This document shows, in pieces, positions 53,778-60,999 of a stretch of DNA of 64,000 bases; within the stretch, counting starts at the first letter, position 1; each line of letters opens with the position of its first letter. The notes under the pieces were generated by a model. It saw nothing but the letters and a program-made list of their open reading frames with translations. It ran no database searches and was not told the origin of the DNA. Location of the stretch: the NCBI RefSeq assembly GCF_009938015.1, contig NZ_AP021884.1, forward strand, positions 744,001 through 808,000, in the 5' to 3' direction. This DNA is from Sulfuriferula plumbiphila (GTDB lineage: Bacteria > Pseudomonadota > Gammaproteobacteria > Burkholderiales > Sulfuriferulaceae). A program made the position numbers and the translations under genes.

Positions 53778-54319
53778 TGAAGCTGCAGCAAAACGGCGTG
53801 GTTTCCGGCGTGCGTTTCATCGCCTCACCCAACTGCGACTGGCGCCCCAACCCGGCTGATATTCGCCTATTGGTGGTGCACAATATCGCGCTGCCGCCGG
53901 GTGAATTCGGCGGCGATGGCGTGATAGCCTTATTCACCAACCGCCTCGACCCTGCCGCTCATCCTTACTACGCCAGCATTCATCCGTTGCGCGTGTCTGC
54001 GCATTTCTTCATCCGCCGCGCGGGTGAAATCATCCAGTTCGTGCCCTGCGGCAAACGCGCCTGGCACGCAGGCATATCCAGCTGGCGCGGCTGGGAGAAA
54101 TGCAACGACTTTTCCATTGGCGTGGAGCTGGAAGGGGATGACTACACCCCGTTCAGCGATGCTCAGTACGCACAACTCGCTGCGCTGATTGCGCTCTTCA
54201 AAACTGTCTATCCTGGCATCGATATTGTGGGTCATTCCGACATTGCGCCGGGACGCAAAACCGATCCCGGAGCCCATTTTGATTGGCAGCGTCTGGATGG
54301 CCTGTCCGCAAACAAATAA
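53777..54319 (+). CDS. ampD: 1,6-anhydro-N-acetylmuramyl-L-alanine amidase AmpD
   Basis: A 180-residue cytoplasmic zinc amidase of the N-acetylmuramoyl-L-alanine amidase family, cleaving anhydro-muropeptides in cell-wall recycling. Zinc ligands are His35 in VVHNIALPP, the His of GHSDIAPGRK near 155, and the Asp of KTDPG near 165. The family Glu is in SIGVELEGDD. The stop lies inside the first Fur-like box of the next unit. Confidence 0.93.
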   Translation: MKLQQNGVVSGVRFIASPNCDWRPNPADIRLLVVHNIALPPGEFGGDGVIALFTNRLDPAAHPYYASIHPLRVSAHFFIRRAGEIIQFVPCGKRAWHAGISSWRGWEKCNDFSIGVELEGDDYTPFSDAQYAQLAALIALFKTVYPGIDIVGHSDIAPGRKTDPGAHFDWQRLDGLSANK

Positions 54320-54333
54320 GAATCGTTCTCAAA
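54315..54333 (+). promoter_or_regulatory. Fur box 1 upstream of hemP
   Basis: AATAAGAATCGTTCTCAAA has the AGAATCGTTCT palindromic core typical of Fur-regulated sites. It lies just upstream of the -35 hexamer of the hemP promoter and spans the ampD stop codon. Confidence 0.6.
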
Positions 54334-54338
54334 AATAC

Positions 54339-54366
54339 TTGCGCACTTGGAAAAGGTGTGTAATAT
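54339..54366 (+). promoter_or_regulatory. hemP promoter
   Basis: TTGCGC (54339-54344) and TAATAT (54361-54366) are separated by 16 bases and flanked by the two Fur-like boxes, 42 bases before the hemP start. Confidence 0.5.
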
Positions 54367-54385
54367 TGCGAATCATTCCTATTAA
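54366..54385 (+). promoter_or_regulatory. Fur box 2 upstream of hemP
   Basis: TGCGAATCATTCCTATTA contains the AATCATT core of Fur boxes and overlaps the -10/start region, the position of a classic repressor site. Confidence 0.5.
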
Positions 54386-54407
54386 CAATCCTGGTGCGAG
54401 TGAGATC

Positions 54408-54605
54408 ATGGACCAGCACAACAGTATTTCAGTACGCGATGGCGCCGCCTCCAACAGTCAAAGGCGTTATCTGGTACTCGACCGGACATTGCCGATCCGT
54501 AGTGAATCTTTGTTCACACAGAATGATGAGGTGCTTATCACCCATCAGGGCGAGCATTACCGGCTGCGTCGTACCCGCAACGGCAAACTGATTCTGACCA
54601 AGTAG
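54408..54605 (+). CDS. hemP: Hemin uptake protein HemP
   Basis: A 65-residue HemP. The conserved part is SQRRYLVLDRTLPIRSESLFTQNDEVLITHQGEHYRLRRTRNGKLILTK, with the family SxxLl and YRLRxTRxGKLILTK features. In some bacteria it activates hemin receptor transcription. The start at 54408 is the natural one; the long frame from 54189 runs through ampD. It heads a Fur-box-preceded iron unit with bfd and bfr. Confidence 0.9.
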   Translation: MDQHNSISVRDGAASNSQRRYLVLDRTLPIRSESLFTQNDEVLITHQGEHYRLRRTRNGKLILTK

Positions 54606-54622
54606 GCAAAAGGGCATTCACC

Positions 54623-54850
54623 ATGTATATCTGTATATGCAAGGCTGTGACCGATAGCGCAATCCGCGAGGCCGTATGCCAGGGTGCGTGCCGGATGCGC
54701 GATCTGAAAGCGGGACTGGGGGTGAGCGCGCAATGCGGCAAGTGTGCAGGTCACGCCAAGGAGGTGCTGGAACAGGCGCTTGTACAACAGCAAAGCACGA
54801 TGCAATACGCATCCATTGAACCTGGCCGTCTATACGAGGCAGCAGCCTGA
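54623..54850 (+). CDS. bfd: Bacterioferritin-associated ferredoxin
   Basis: A 75-residue [2Fe-2S] ferredoxin with Cys4, Cys6, Cys38 and Cys41 (YICICK and QCGKC), the unusual Bfd ligand pattern. Bfd reduces the ferric core of bacterioferritin so that iron can be released when cells are starved. It starts 17 bases after hemP and ends 10 bases before bfr. Confidence 0.95.
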   Translation: MYICICKAVTDSAIREAVCQGACRMRDLKAGLGVSAQCGKCAGHAKEVLEQALVQQQSTMQYASIEPGRLYEAAA

Positions 54851-54860
54851 GGAGGCAAAC

Positions 54861-55325
54861 ATGAAAGGCAACGCAGACATCATTCAGTGGCTCAACCGTC
54901 AGCTACAGCACGAGTTGACCGCGATCAACCAGTATTTCCTGCACGCGCGCATGTACAAGAACTGGGGCTTCAGCAGCCTCGGCAAGCACGAATACGACGA
55001 ATCCATCGAGGAAATGAAGCACGCCGACCTGCTGATCGAGCGCATTCTGTTCCTGGAAGGGCTGCCCAACCTGCAGGAACTCGGCAAGCTCATGATCGGC
55101 GAAAAAACCGAAGAATGTATCGCCTGTGACCTCAGGCTGGAACTGGGCTCGCGCGAAACGCTGGTGGCGGCGATTGCCGCCTGCGAGGGCGTGCAGGATT
55201 ACGGTTCACGGGAATTGTTCGAGCATATTCTGGAAGACACCGAAGAGCACATCGACTGGCTGGAAACCCAGCTCGATGTGATGCAGAAAGTCGGCATCCA
55301 GAACTGGCTGCAAAGCCAGATGTAA
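54861..55325 (+). CDS. bfr: Bacterioferritin
   Basis: A 154-residue haem-binding 24-mer ferritin. The four-helix bundle carries ferroxidase residues Glu18, Glu51, His54, Glu94, Glu127 and His130, and Met52 in EEMKHADLL is the haem ligand. [22 protein letters not shown] is the family hallmark. GGAGG precedes the ATG. The bfd-bfr order is the classic one for storage and release. Confidence 0.97.
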   Translation: MKGNADIIQWLNRQLQHELTAINQYFLHARMYKNWGFSSLGKHEYDESIEEMKHADLLIERILFLEGLPNLQELGKLMIGEKTEECIACDLRLELGSRETLVAAIAACEGVQDYGSRELFEHILEDTEEHIDWLETQLDVMQKVGIQNWLQSQM

Positions 55326-55426
55326 GTGTGTTGCCGCGGGCGTTTTGTCGCCGGCGCTGTTTCGCCAGCCAGCCCGATCCCGGGCAAGCCAGCCAGGTTT
55401 TTAACTGTGTTGTCAGGGAATGGACC

Positions 55427-56326
55427 ATGAAATATTTAAAAGCCACAGGGTTAAGTGGCGCGGCTGCGCTGTTTTTATTTTCCGGTGCGGCAGGTGCCGA
55501 TGAAAGTTTGTTTGGCTATCTCAGGGGCGCAGAAACGCTGCCCAAGGGGGCTGCGGAGCTGGTACAGCATGTGACGCGACGCTGGGACAAGGGCGCTGGC
55601 GACTATACCGGGTATGACAGCAAGACCGAGCTTGAATACGGTGTGACAGACCGTTTTACCAGCGCCGCTTATCTGCTGGGGCAGTCGGTCAGTACCCAGG
55701 GTTTGCTGATCGACGGCTATATCCCCAAGGATGAAAGTTCCGGGCTCAAGCTGTCGGGTCTGGAAGTATCGGCCAAGTATAATTTTCTGAGTCCGGCCAA
55801 GGATGATTTCGGTCTGGCGGCCTATGTGTCCGGCGCCTACAGCACGCTGGATCCGCATTCCGGGCAGAAGAAAGACAAGTACACGGTCGAGACCTGGCTG
55901 CTGGCGCAAAAGAATTTTATCGACGATCAGCTGATCTGGGTGGGTAACCTCGGGCTGGAGAGCAGCTATGCCAAGCGCAAGCCGATCAATGGCCTGCCTG
56001 CCGGTTTTGACTGGCCTACCGGGCCCGAAATGGAAATCGGCATCCTGGCGGGAACGGGCGTCTCCTATCGTATCGCGCCCAAGTGGTTTGTCGGTGCGGA
56101 GGCGCTTTACGACAGCGAATTTGAAACCGAGGTGGGGCAGGAACGCTGGTCGGTACAGGCCGGGCCGAATATTCATTATGGTGACAAAAACGGGTGGTTT
56201 ACCTTGAGCTGGCTGCCCCAGCTGCGCGGTGGCGGGGAGAAATTTGCGGCACAGAACGACACCGGTCTGCACCTGATAGAAAAAACCAAACAGGAAGTCC
56301 GTGTCAAGCTTGGTTTCAATTTTTAA
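55427..56326 (+). CDS. Outer-membrane protein, DUF6662-like
   Basis: A 299-residue exported protein with a signal peptide (about 1-24) and alternating hydrophobic strands typical of a beta-barrel, ending in KLGFNF with a terminal Phe suited to BAM recognition. ESLFGYLRGAETLPKGAAELVQHVTRRWDKG is the most conserved-looking part and recalls DUF6662. Substrate unknown. It is the first gene of a tight unit with the FMN-binding protein (three bases between them). Confidence 0.75.
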   Translation: MKYLKATGLSGAAALFLFSGAAGADESLFGYLRGAETLPKGAAELVQHVTRRWDKGAGDYTGYDSKTELEYGVTDRFTSAAYLLGQSVSTQGLLIDGYIPKDESSGLKLSGLEVSAKYNFLSPAKDDFGLAAYVSGAYSTLDPHSGQKKDKYTVETWLLAQKNFIDDQLIWVGNLGLESSYAKRKPINGLPAGFDWPTGPEMEIGILAGTGVSYRIAPKWFVGAEALYDSEFETEVGQERWSVQAGPNIHYGDKNGWFTLSWLPQLRGGGEKFAAQNDTGLHLIEKTKQEVRVKLGFNF

Positions 56327-56329
56327 GGA

Positions 56330-56881
56330 ATGAACATGAGCAATCTCGACCGCTGGCTGATGATTCCGGCGTTGATTCTGCCAGCCGCGGCGTCTGCGCC
56401 CGCATTCGCGGTGCAGTATCTGAGCGTGGAGCAGGCGCAAAAGGTATTGTTTCCAGGCGCCGACCAGTTTGTGGCCAAGCCCGTCACGCTCAGCGCCGCC
56501 CAGCGTAGTGCGATCGAATCCGCCTCGGGTGTGCGCGTGCGCACGGCGCAGGTCAACGCCTGGCGTGCCAAACAGGGCGGCAAGGCGACGGGCTGGTTCA
56601 TGCTGGATGAAGTCTACGGCAAGCACGAATTCATTACCTACGCCGTGGCCGTTGACCTGGATGGCGCAGTGAAGGGGATGGAAATCCTCGATTACCGCGA
56701 AACCCACGGCGGCGAGGTACAAAATCCCAAATGGCGTGCCCAATTCACCGGCAAGAAGGCCGGCGACACGTTGAAGCTGGACGAGGACATCAAGAACATC
56801 AGCGGCGCCACGCTGTCGTGCAAGCACATCACCGATGGGGTCAAGCGGCTGCTGGCGACCTACGTGGCGGCGCTGAAGTGA
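56330..56881 (+). CDS. Periplasmic FMN-binding domain protein (flavinylated)
   Basis: A 183-residue exported protein with a signal peptide (about 1-27) and an RnfG/NqrC-like FMN-binding domain. The flavinylation motif SGAT is at residues 158-161, where ApbE attaches FMN to Thr161 through a phosphodiester bond. YAVAVDLDGAVKGMEILDYRETHGGEV is the domain's conserved core. It probably shuttles electrons in the periplasm. The next gene encodes the ApbE needed to load it, with a four-base overlap. Confidence 0.88.
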   Translation: MNMSNLDRWLMIPALILPAAASAPAFAVQYLSVEQAQKVLFPGADQFVAKPVTLSAAQRSAIESASGVRVRTAQVNAWRAKQGGKATGWFMLDEVYGKHEFITYAVAVDLDGAVKGMEILDYRETHGGEVQNPKWRAQFTGKKAGDTLKLDEDIKNISGATLSCKHITDGVKRLLATYVAALK

Positions 56882-57867
56882 ATGCACCGGTTGATGCAGC
56901 CCTGCTGCACCCGCAGCCCGGCGTAAAACATCTGCGCGCCCGCCCGCTGCTCGGCACCCTGGTGGAAATTGCTGCTATCGGCGCGACCGCGGAGCGGGTA
57001 CAGGCTGGGATTGAGCGCGCTTTCCAGGCGGTGGAAATGGTGCACACGCTGATGAGTTATCACGCTGCAGATTCGGACGTATCACGCATCAATCGCTGCG
57101 CTTTCGACCGCCCGGTGCCGGTGTATGAACACACCTGGCGGGTGCTGGCTGCGGCCCGGGAAATGGCCGAAGCGAGTGACGGGCTGTTCGACATCACCAT
57201 TGCACCGACGCTGACGCAACTGGGTTTTCTGCCGCGTCATGCCGATTTCCCGCGTATTTCCGGCCAGGGTAACTGGCGCCATGTGGCGCTGCTGCCGGAC
57301 AACCGGGTGCGCCTGCTGCGGCGTCTGCGCATTGATGTTTCCGGTATCGCCAAGGGTTATGCGGTGGACCTGGCGGTCAAGGCACTGATGGATTCAGGCA
57401 TGAGCGCAGGGCGGGTCAACGCCGGCGGCGATTTGCGCCTGTTCGGCGCTACCACGCAGACCCTGCATGCGCGCCACCCAGGCGCGCCCGCCAGCATCGT
57501 GCCGCTGGTTGAACTGCGTGCAGGTGCCGCGGCCACCTCCGCCGGTTACTACACCCAGCGTCGTCATCGCGGACGCATGATCACGCCGTTGATTCACCCG
57601 CACACGCGTGAGGCGTGCGGGGTGGAGCGCAGCGTCACCGTATTGGCGCAAGACTGCATGACCGCCGATGCGCTGACCAAGGTCGTGCACGCCGACCCCG
57701 CCCAGGCCGGCGCTGTGCTGATGCGTTTCAATGCGCGTGCGCTGATGCTGGAAAACGACCCGCTGACCGGCGGCTGCCGCATCTTCGATAGCGCCGCAAC
57801 CGGCCAGCCCGGCTGGCGTGCGCGCTGGGGTGTCGCCAGCGACCCCGGACAGGCACGCCATGTATAA
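56878..57867 (+). CDS. apbE: FAD:protein FMN transferase ApbE
   Basis: A 329-residue ApbE that attaches FMN from FAD to the Thr of target proteins. SYHAADSDVSRINR, AREMAEASDGLFDITIAPTL, DVSGIAKGYAVDLAV and RVNAGGDLRLFG form the FAD/Mg site. A GTG at 56878 overlapping the previous stop (GTGA) is the sensible start; the longer frame is antisense-like. I see no clear signal peptide or lipobox, so its export is uncertain although its target is periplasmic. Confidence 0.93.
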   Translation: MNAPVDAALLHPQPGVKHLRARPLLGTLVEIAAIGATAERVQAGIERAFQAVEMVHTLMSYHAADSDVSRINRCAFDRPVPVYEHTWRVLAAAREMAEASDGLFDITIAPTLTQLGFLPRHADFPRISGQGNWRHVALLPDNRVRLLRRLRIDVSGIAKGYAVDLAVKALMDSGMSAGRVNAGGDLRLFGATTQTLHARHPGAPASIVPLVELRAGAAATSAGYYTQRRHRGRMITPLIHPHTREACGVERSVTVLAQDCMTADALTKVVHADPAQAGAVLMRFNARALMLENDPLTGGCRIFDSAATGQPGWRARWGVASDPGQARHV

Positions 57868-58492
57868 ACACTTGCCGTTGCCAATTCGTTTTGCCGGGCC
57901 GCACAAGCGCGTGTTGTATGCCGTGTTCGCGCTGCTGTGGTTGTCGGGCGCGCTGTGGCTGGGGTTTCATTATTTTCTGCGCGCGCCGGGTGAATTCGGT
58001 GCAACTGCACACCCATTGGAAATCTGGTGGCTGCGCCTGCATGGGCTGATGGGGTTTGCCATGCTGGTAGCCGCTGGCTCCGTACTTCCTATCCACACCC
58101 GTCGCGCCTGGCATTTGCACAAAAACCGCAGCACGGGTTTTTTGTTGCAGACCGTATTGTTATGGCTGTCACTCACCGGCTACGCGCTGTATTACTTTGC
58201 CACCGATGCCAACGCAGCCTGGCTGCCGCTGCTGCACTGGGTGGTCGGGCTGGCATTGCCGCTGATGCTGGTGCTGCACATCCAGCGCGGCCGCGCCGCG
58301 CCGCAAACTGTTTTTAAGCCCGTATCTGCTCCAGATACATATCTCAACCCGCCAGCCAGCCCCACGCCTTTCAGCGTCGCCAGCCAGCCGAACACCGCTT
58401 GCTCTGCCGAAAGGAAAAACCATGCATCACCCCAAACTGAAACCGGCGCTTCTGGCGACCCTCATCACACTCTCGTTCAACGTCCACGCTGA
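57860..58492 (+). CDS. Four-helix membrane protein with paired His (DUF4405/cytochrome b-like)
   Basis: A 210-residue protein with four predicted helices between residues 18 and 140. His61 and His79 flank helix 2 and His126 and His140 flank helix 4, a spacing suited to two transmembrane haems b. The remaining 70 residues are Pro/Ser-rich and may be disordered. It overlaps apbE by eight bases and extends 71 bases into the porin gene. In this setting it may carry electrons from quinol to the flavinylated protein. The haem role is inferred, and the family call (DUF4405-like) is uncertain. Confidence 0.65.
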   Translation: MYKHLPLPIRFAGPHKRVLYAVFALLWLSGALWLGFHYFLRAPGEFGATAHPLEIWWLRLHGLMGFAMLVAAGSVLPIHTRRAWHLHKNRSTGFLLQTVLLWLSLTGYALYYFATDANAAWLPLLHWVVGLALPLMLVLHIQRGRAAPQTVFKPVSAPDTYLNPPASPTPFSVASQPNTACSAERKNHASPQTETGASGDPHHTLVQRPR

Positions 58493-59699
58493 GTCATCCG
58501 CCATCAGCCTGGAACAAAAACTCGATCAGCTGCAACAGGAAATGACGGCGCTCAAGCAACAGCTGGCCGACGAAAAGGCGGCGCGCGAAAAGCAGGTGGA
58601 CAACGCCGTCAAGGCCGCCGTTGCCAGTGCCGCGCCGGCGCGTGCGGATGACACCAGCATCGGTGGTTACGGCGAAGCCGTGTATAACAATTATCGCGAC
58701 GGCTCGGTCAAGGACCAGGCCGACCTGAGGCGCTTCGTGCTGTTCTTCGGCCACCGCTTCAACGACAGGCTGCGCCTGTATTCCGAGCTGGAAGTCGAAC
58801 ACGCGCTGGTGGAATCGGGCCAGGGCGAACTGGCCATGGAACAGGCTTATCTCGAATACGGGCTGACGCCTTCAGCCAACCTGCGTGCCGGTCTGATGCT
58901 GATGCCGCTGGGTTTTCTCAATGAAACCCACGAGCCCCCCACTTTCTACGGTGCTGAACGTAACGAAGTGGAGTCGCGCATCATTCCCTCCACCTGGCGC
59001 GAACTGGGCTTTGGCTTGCAGGGCCGCGTTCTGGATAACGCGCTGGAATACAACGCGGGTATCGCCACCAGTCTGGATGCCAGCAAATACTCGGGCGCGA
59101 GCAGCGGCGTACGCGGCATGCGCTCGGAGGGCTTCAAGGCGGCCGCCAACGACCTCGCGCTGTATGCGGGCCTCAATTACCGTCAGCCCGGCTGGAGTAT
59201 CGGTAGCGGGCTGTTCAGCGGCAATACCGCCCAGAACGGCGTCGGTGATACACCCAGTGCATTGCTGGCTGGCAAGGATGCACGCATGACCCTGTGGGAT
59301 ATCCACGGCAAATACAGCGTGGGCGACCTCGAACTGCAGGCGCTGTACGCGCGCGGCACGCTGGGCGATACCCTGGCCATTAACAATGCCGCAGGGATTG
59401 CGCCGGGCTCCGGCAACGCGGCGCCCAAGTCCTTCTATGGCTGGTACGGTCAGGCTGCCTACCATGTGTGGAAAAAAGGCGACATGCGTTTGAGTCCGTT
59501 TGTGCGCTACGAGCGCTACAATACCCAGGGCAGCGTGGATGCGGGCTATACCGCCAATCCGCTGAATAACGAGACGGTAGTGACAGCCGGTGCCAACTTC
59601 AACCTGAGCCGTGAAGTGGTGTTAAAAGCCGATTATCAAAACTACAAAACCGACAACAAAAAAGACCGCTTCAACCTGGGTGTAGGCTATATGTTCTAG
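58422..59699 (+). CDS. Outer-membrane porin with N-terminal coiled coil
   Basis: A 425-residue porin. A signal peptide (about 1-23) is followed by a coiled-coil stretch (about 30-65, LEQKLDQLQQEMTALKQQLAD) that likely trimerises in the periplasm, then a beta-barrel with repeated aromatic-ended strands and a C-terminal Phe (GVGYMF). VNNYRDG and LELEVEHAL-like residues recall phosphate or carbohydrate porins (OprP/OprB type). The GAAAGGAAAAACC leader gives a good ribosome site. Substrate unknown; location suggests an iron or metal complex. Confidence 0.82.
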   Translation: MHHPKLKPALLATLITLSFNVHAESSAISLEQKLDQLQQEMTALKQQLADEKAAREKQVDNAVKAAVASAAPARADDTSIGGYGEAVYNNYRDGSVKDQADLRRFVLFFGHRFNDRLRLYSELEVEHALVESGQGELAMEQAYLEYGLTPSANLRAGLMLMPLGFLNETHEPPTFYGAERNEVESRIIPSTWRELGFGLQGRVLDNALEYNAGIATSLDASKYSGASSGVRGMRSEGFKAAANDLALYAGLNYRQPGWSIGSGLFSGNTAQNGVGDTPSALLAGKDARMTLWDIHGKYSVGDLELQALYARGTLGDTLAINNAAGIAPGSGNAAPKSFYGWYGQAAYHVWKKGDMRLSPFVRYERYNTQGSVDAGYTANPLNNETVVTAGANFNLSREVVLKADYQNYKTDNKKDRFNLGVGYMF

Positions 59700-59715
59700 A
59701 GTAATGCTGTTAGTT

Positions 59716-59772
59716 CGGGAAGCCCGCGCCTGTTATTCCGGGCGGATACGCATGGCAAAGCAGGGCTTCCCG
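59716..59772 (+). terminator. Inverted repeat after the porin gene
   Basis: CGGGAAGCCC (59716-59725) and GGGCTTCCCG (59763-59772) are a perfect 10-bp inverted repeat with a 37-base middle. It can end the porin transcript or shape the leader of the following ferritin gene. Confidence 0.45.
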
Positions 59773-59813
59773 CCCCGCCGGGTGACCGGTGTTTCACAGC
59801 CAAGGAGAAAATC

Positions 59814-60269
59814 ATGCAAACTGAGGACAAGCAAAAAGCCATTACGCTGCTCAACCGCATCATGGAACTGGAGCTCGCCGGCGTGGTGCGCTACACCCAT
59901 TACGCGCTGATGATTTACGGTTATAACCGTATCCCGATTGTGAGCTGGCTCACCGAACAGGGCGATGAAGGACTGCTCCATGCGCGCCGTGCCGGCGAAC
60001 TGATTACCCACTTCGGCGGCCATCCCTCGCTGGGTATCGGACCGCTACTGGAGACCCACCAGCACGACATCGGCGCCATCCTGCGCGAATCGCTGGAGCA
60101 CGAGCAAGCTGCGCTGGCCACTTACTACGAATTGCTCGAACTGGCTCAGGGAAAATCGGTATTGCTGGAAGAATATGCGCGCGAACTCATCGCCGTGGAG
60201 GAACTGCACGCCGGAGAAGTCAACAAGATGCTGCGCACGCCTGGCTACGTCGCCGAATTTGCAGCTTGA
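59814..60269 (+). CDS. Bacterioferritin-like ferritin-family protein
   Basis: A 151-residue four-helix protein with a ferroxidase-type residue set (Glu18 or Glu20 region, EGLLHARRAGE, ESLEHEQAALATYYELL and AVEELHAGEVNKML) but a diverged sequence from the bfr gene 4.5 kb upstream, and no Met at the haem-ligand position that I can see. It may be a ferritin-like or Dps-like iron store. An AAGGAG site precedes the ATG. Confidence 0.82.
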   Translation: MQTEDKQKAITLLNRIMELELAGVVRYTHYALMIYGYNRIPIVSWLTEQGDEGLLHARRAGELITHFGGHPSLGIGPLLETHQHDIGAILRESLEHEQAALATYYELLELAQGKSVLLEEYARELIAVEELHAGEVNKMLRTPGYVAEFAA

Positions 60270-60282
60270 TAAGGATACATGA

Positions 60283-60894
60283 ATGGCCTGCTGCGAAGAT
60301 AGCGCCTGTGCCATCGATCGGCTTCAGGCGCGCCAGTCGCGCACCCTGAAGTGGGTATTGCTGATCAACAGCGTCATGTTCGGGGTCGAGTTGGGCGCCG
60401 GGCTGGCGGCGGGTTCCGCCGCATTGATGGCGGATTCCCTGGATATGCTGGGCGATGCGCTGGTGTATGCGCTGAGCCTCTACGCAGTGGCGCGCGGACT
60501 GCGCTGGAAGGCGGGCGCGGCACTGGCCAAGGGCCTGGTAATGGTGGGTTTCGGCCTGCTGGTACTGGGGCAGATTGCATACCGCATGTTCAGCGCCGTG
60601 CCCCCGGAAGCGGCCACCATGGGCGCAGTCGGTGTGCTGGCGCTGGCCGCTAATCTGGTGTGTCTGCGCCTGCTCACCCGTCACCGCGACGAGGACATCA
60701 ATATGCGTTCGGTGTGGCTGTGCTCGCGTAACGACATTGTCGCGAATGTTTCCGTGCTGGCTGCTGCCGCCCTGGTAGCCGTGATTCATCATCCCTGGCC
60801 GGACTGGGTGGTGGGACTGGGTATCGCCGCATTGTTTCTGCACTCAGCGTGGCGCGTACTGGGCCGGGCCCGGCGCGAACTTCAGTCAGCCTGA
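60283..60894 (+). CDS. CDF-type cation transporter lacking the cytoplasmic domain
   Basis: A 203-residue membrane protein with six predicted helices matching the membrane part of cation diffusion facilitators. Helix 2 carries MADSLDMLGDALVY with the two metal-site Asp, and helix 5 carries CSRNDIVANV, where Cys replaces the usual His of HxxxD. The C-terminal ferredoxin-like domain of full CDF proteins is missing. The N-terminus MACCEDSAC may bind metal. Probably a divalent-cation exporter; it follows the ferritin-like gene by 13 bases. Confidence 0.78.
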   Translation: MACCEDSACAIDRLQARQSRTLKWVLLINSVMFGVELGAGLAAGSAALMADSLDMLGDALVYALSLYAVARGLRWKAGAALAKGLVMVGFGLLVLGQIAYRMFSAVPPEAATMGAVGVLALAANLVCLRLLTRHRDEDINMRSVWLCSRNDIVANVSVLAAAALVAVIHHPWPDWVVGLGIAALFLHSAWRVLGRARRELQSA

Positions 60895-60999
60895 CCCGGC
60901 TTACCCGCCTGCACCAACTGGTGCGCGCTGCGGAGACTCAGGCTGAAATCAGATCGATGTGGGCTTGACCGGACAGAACACGCTCTACGCAACCGGCGC

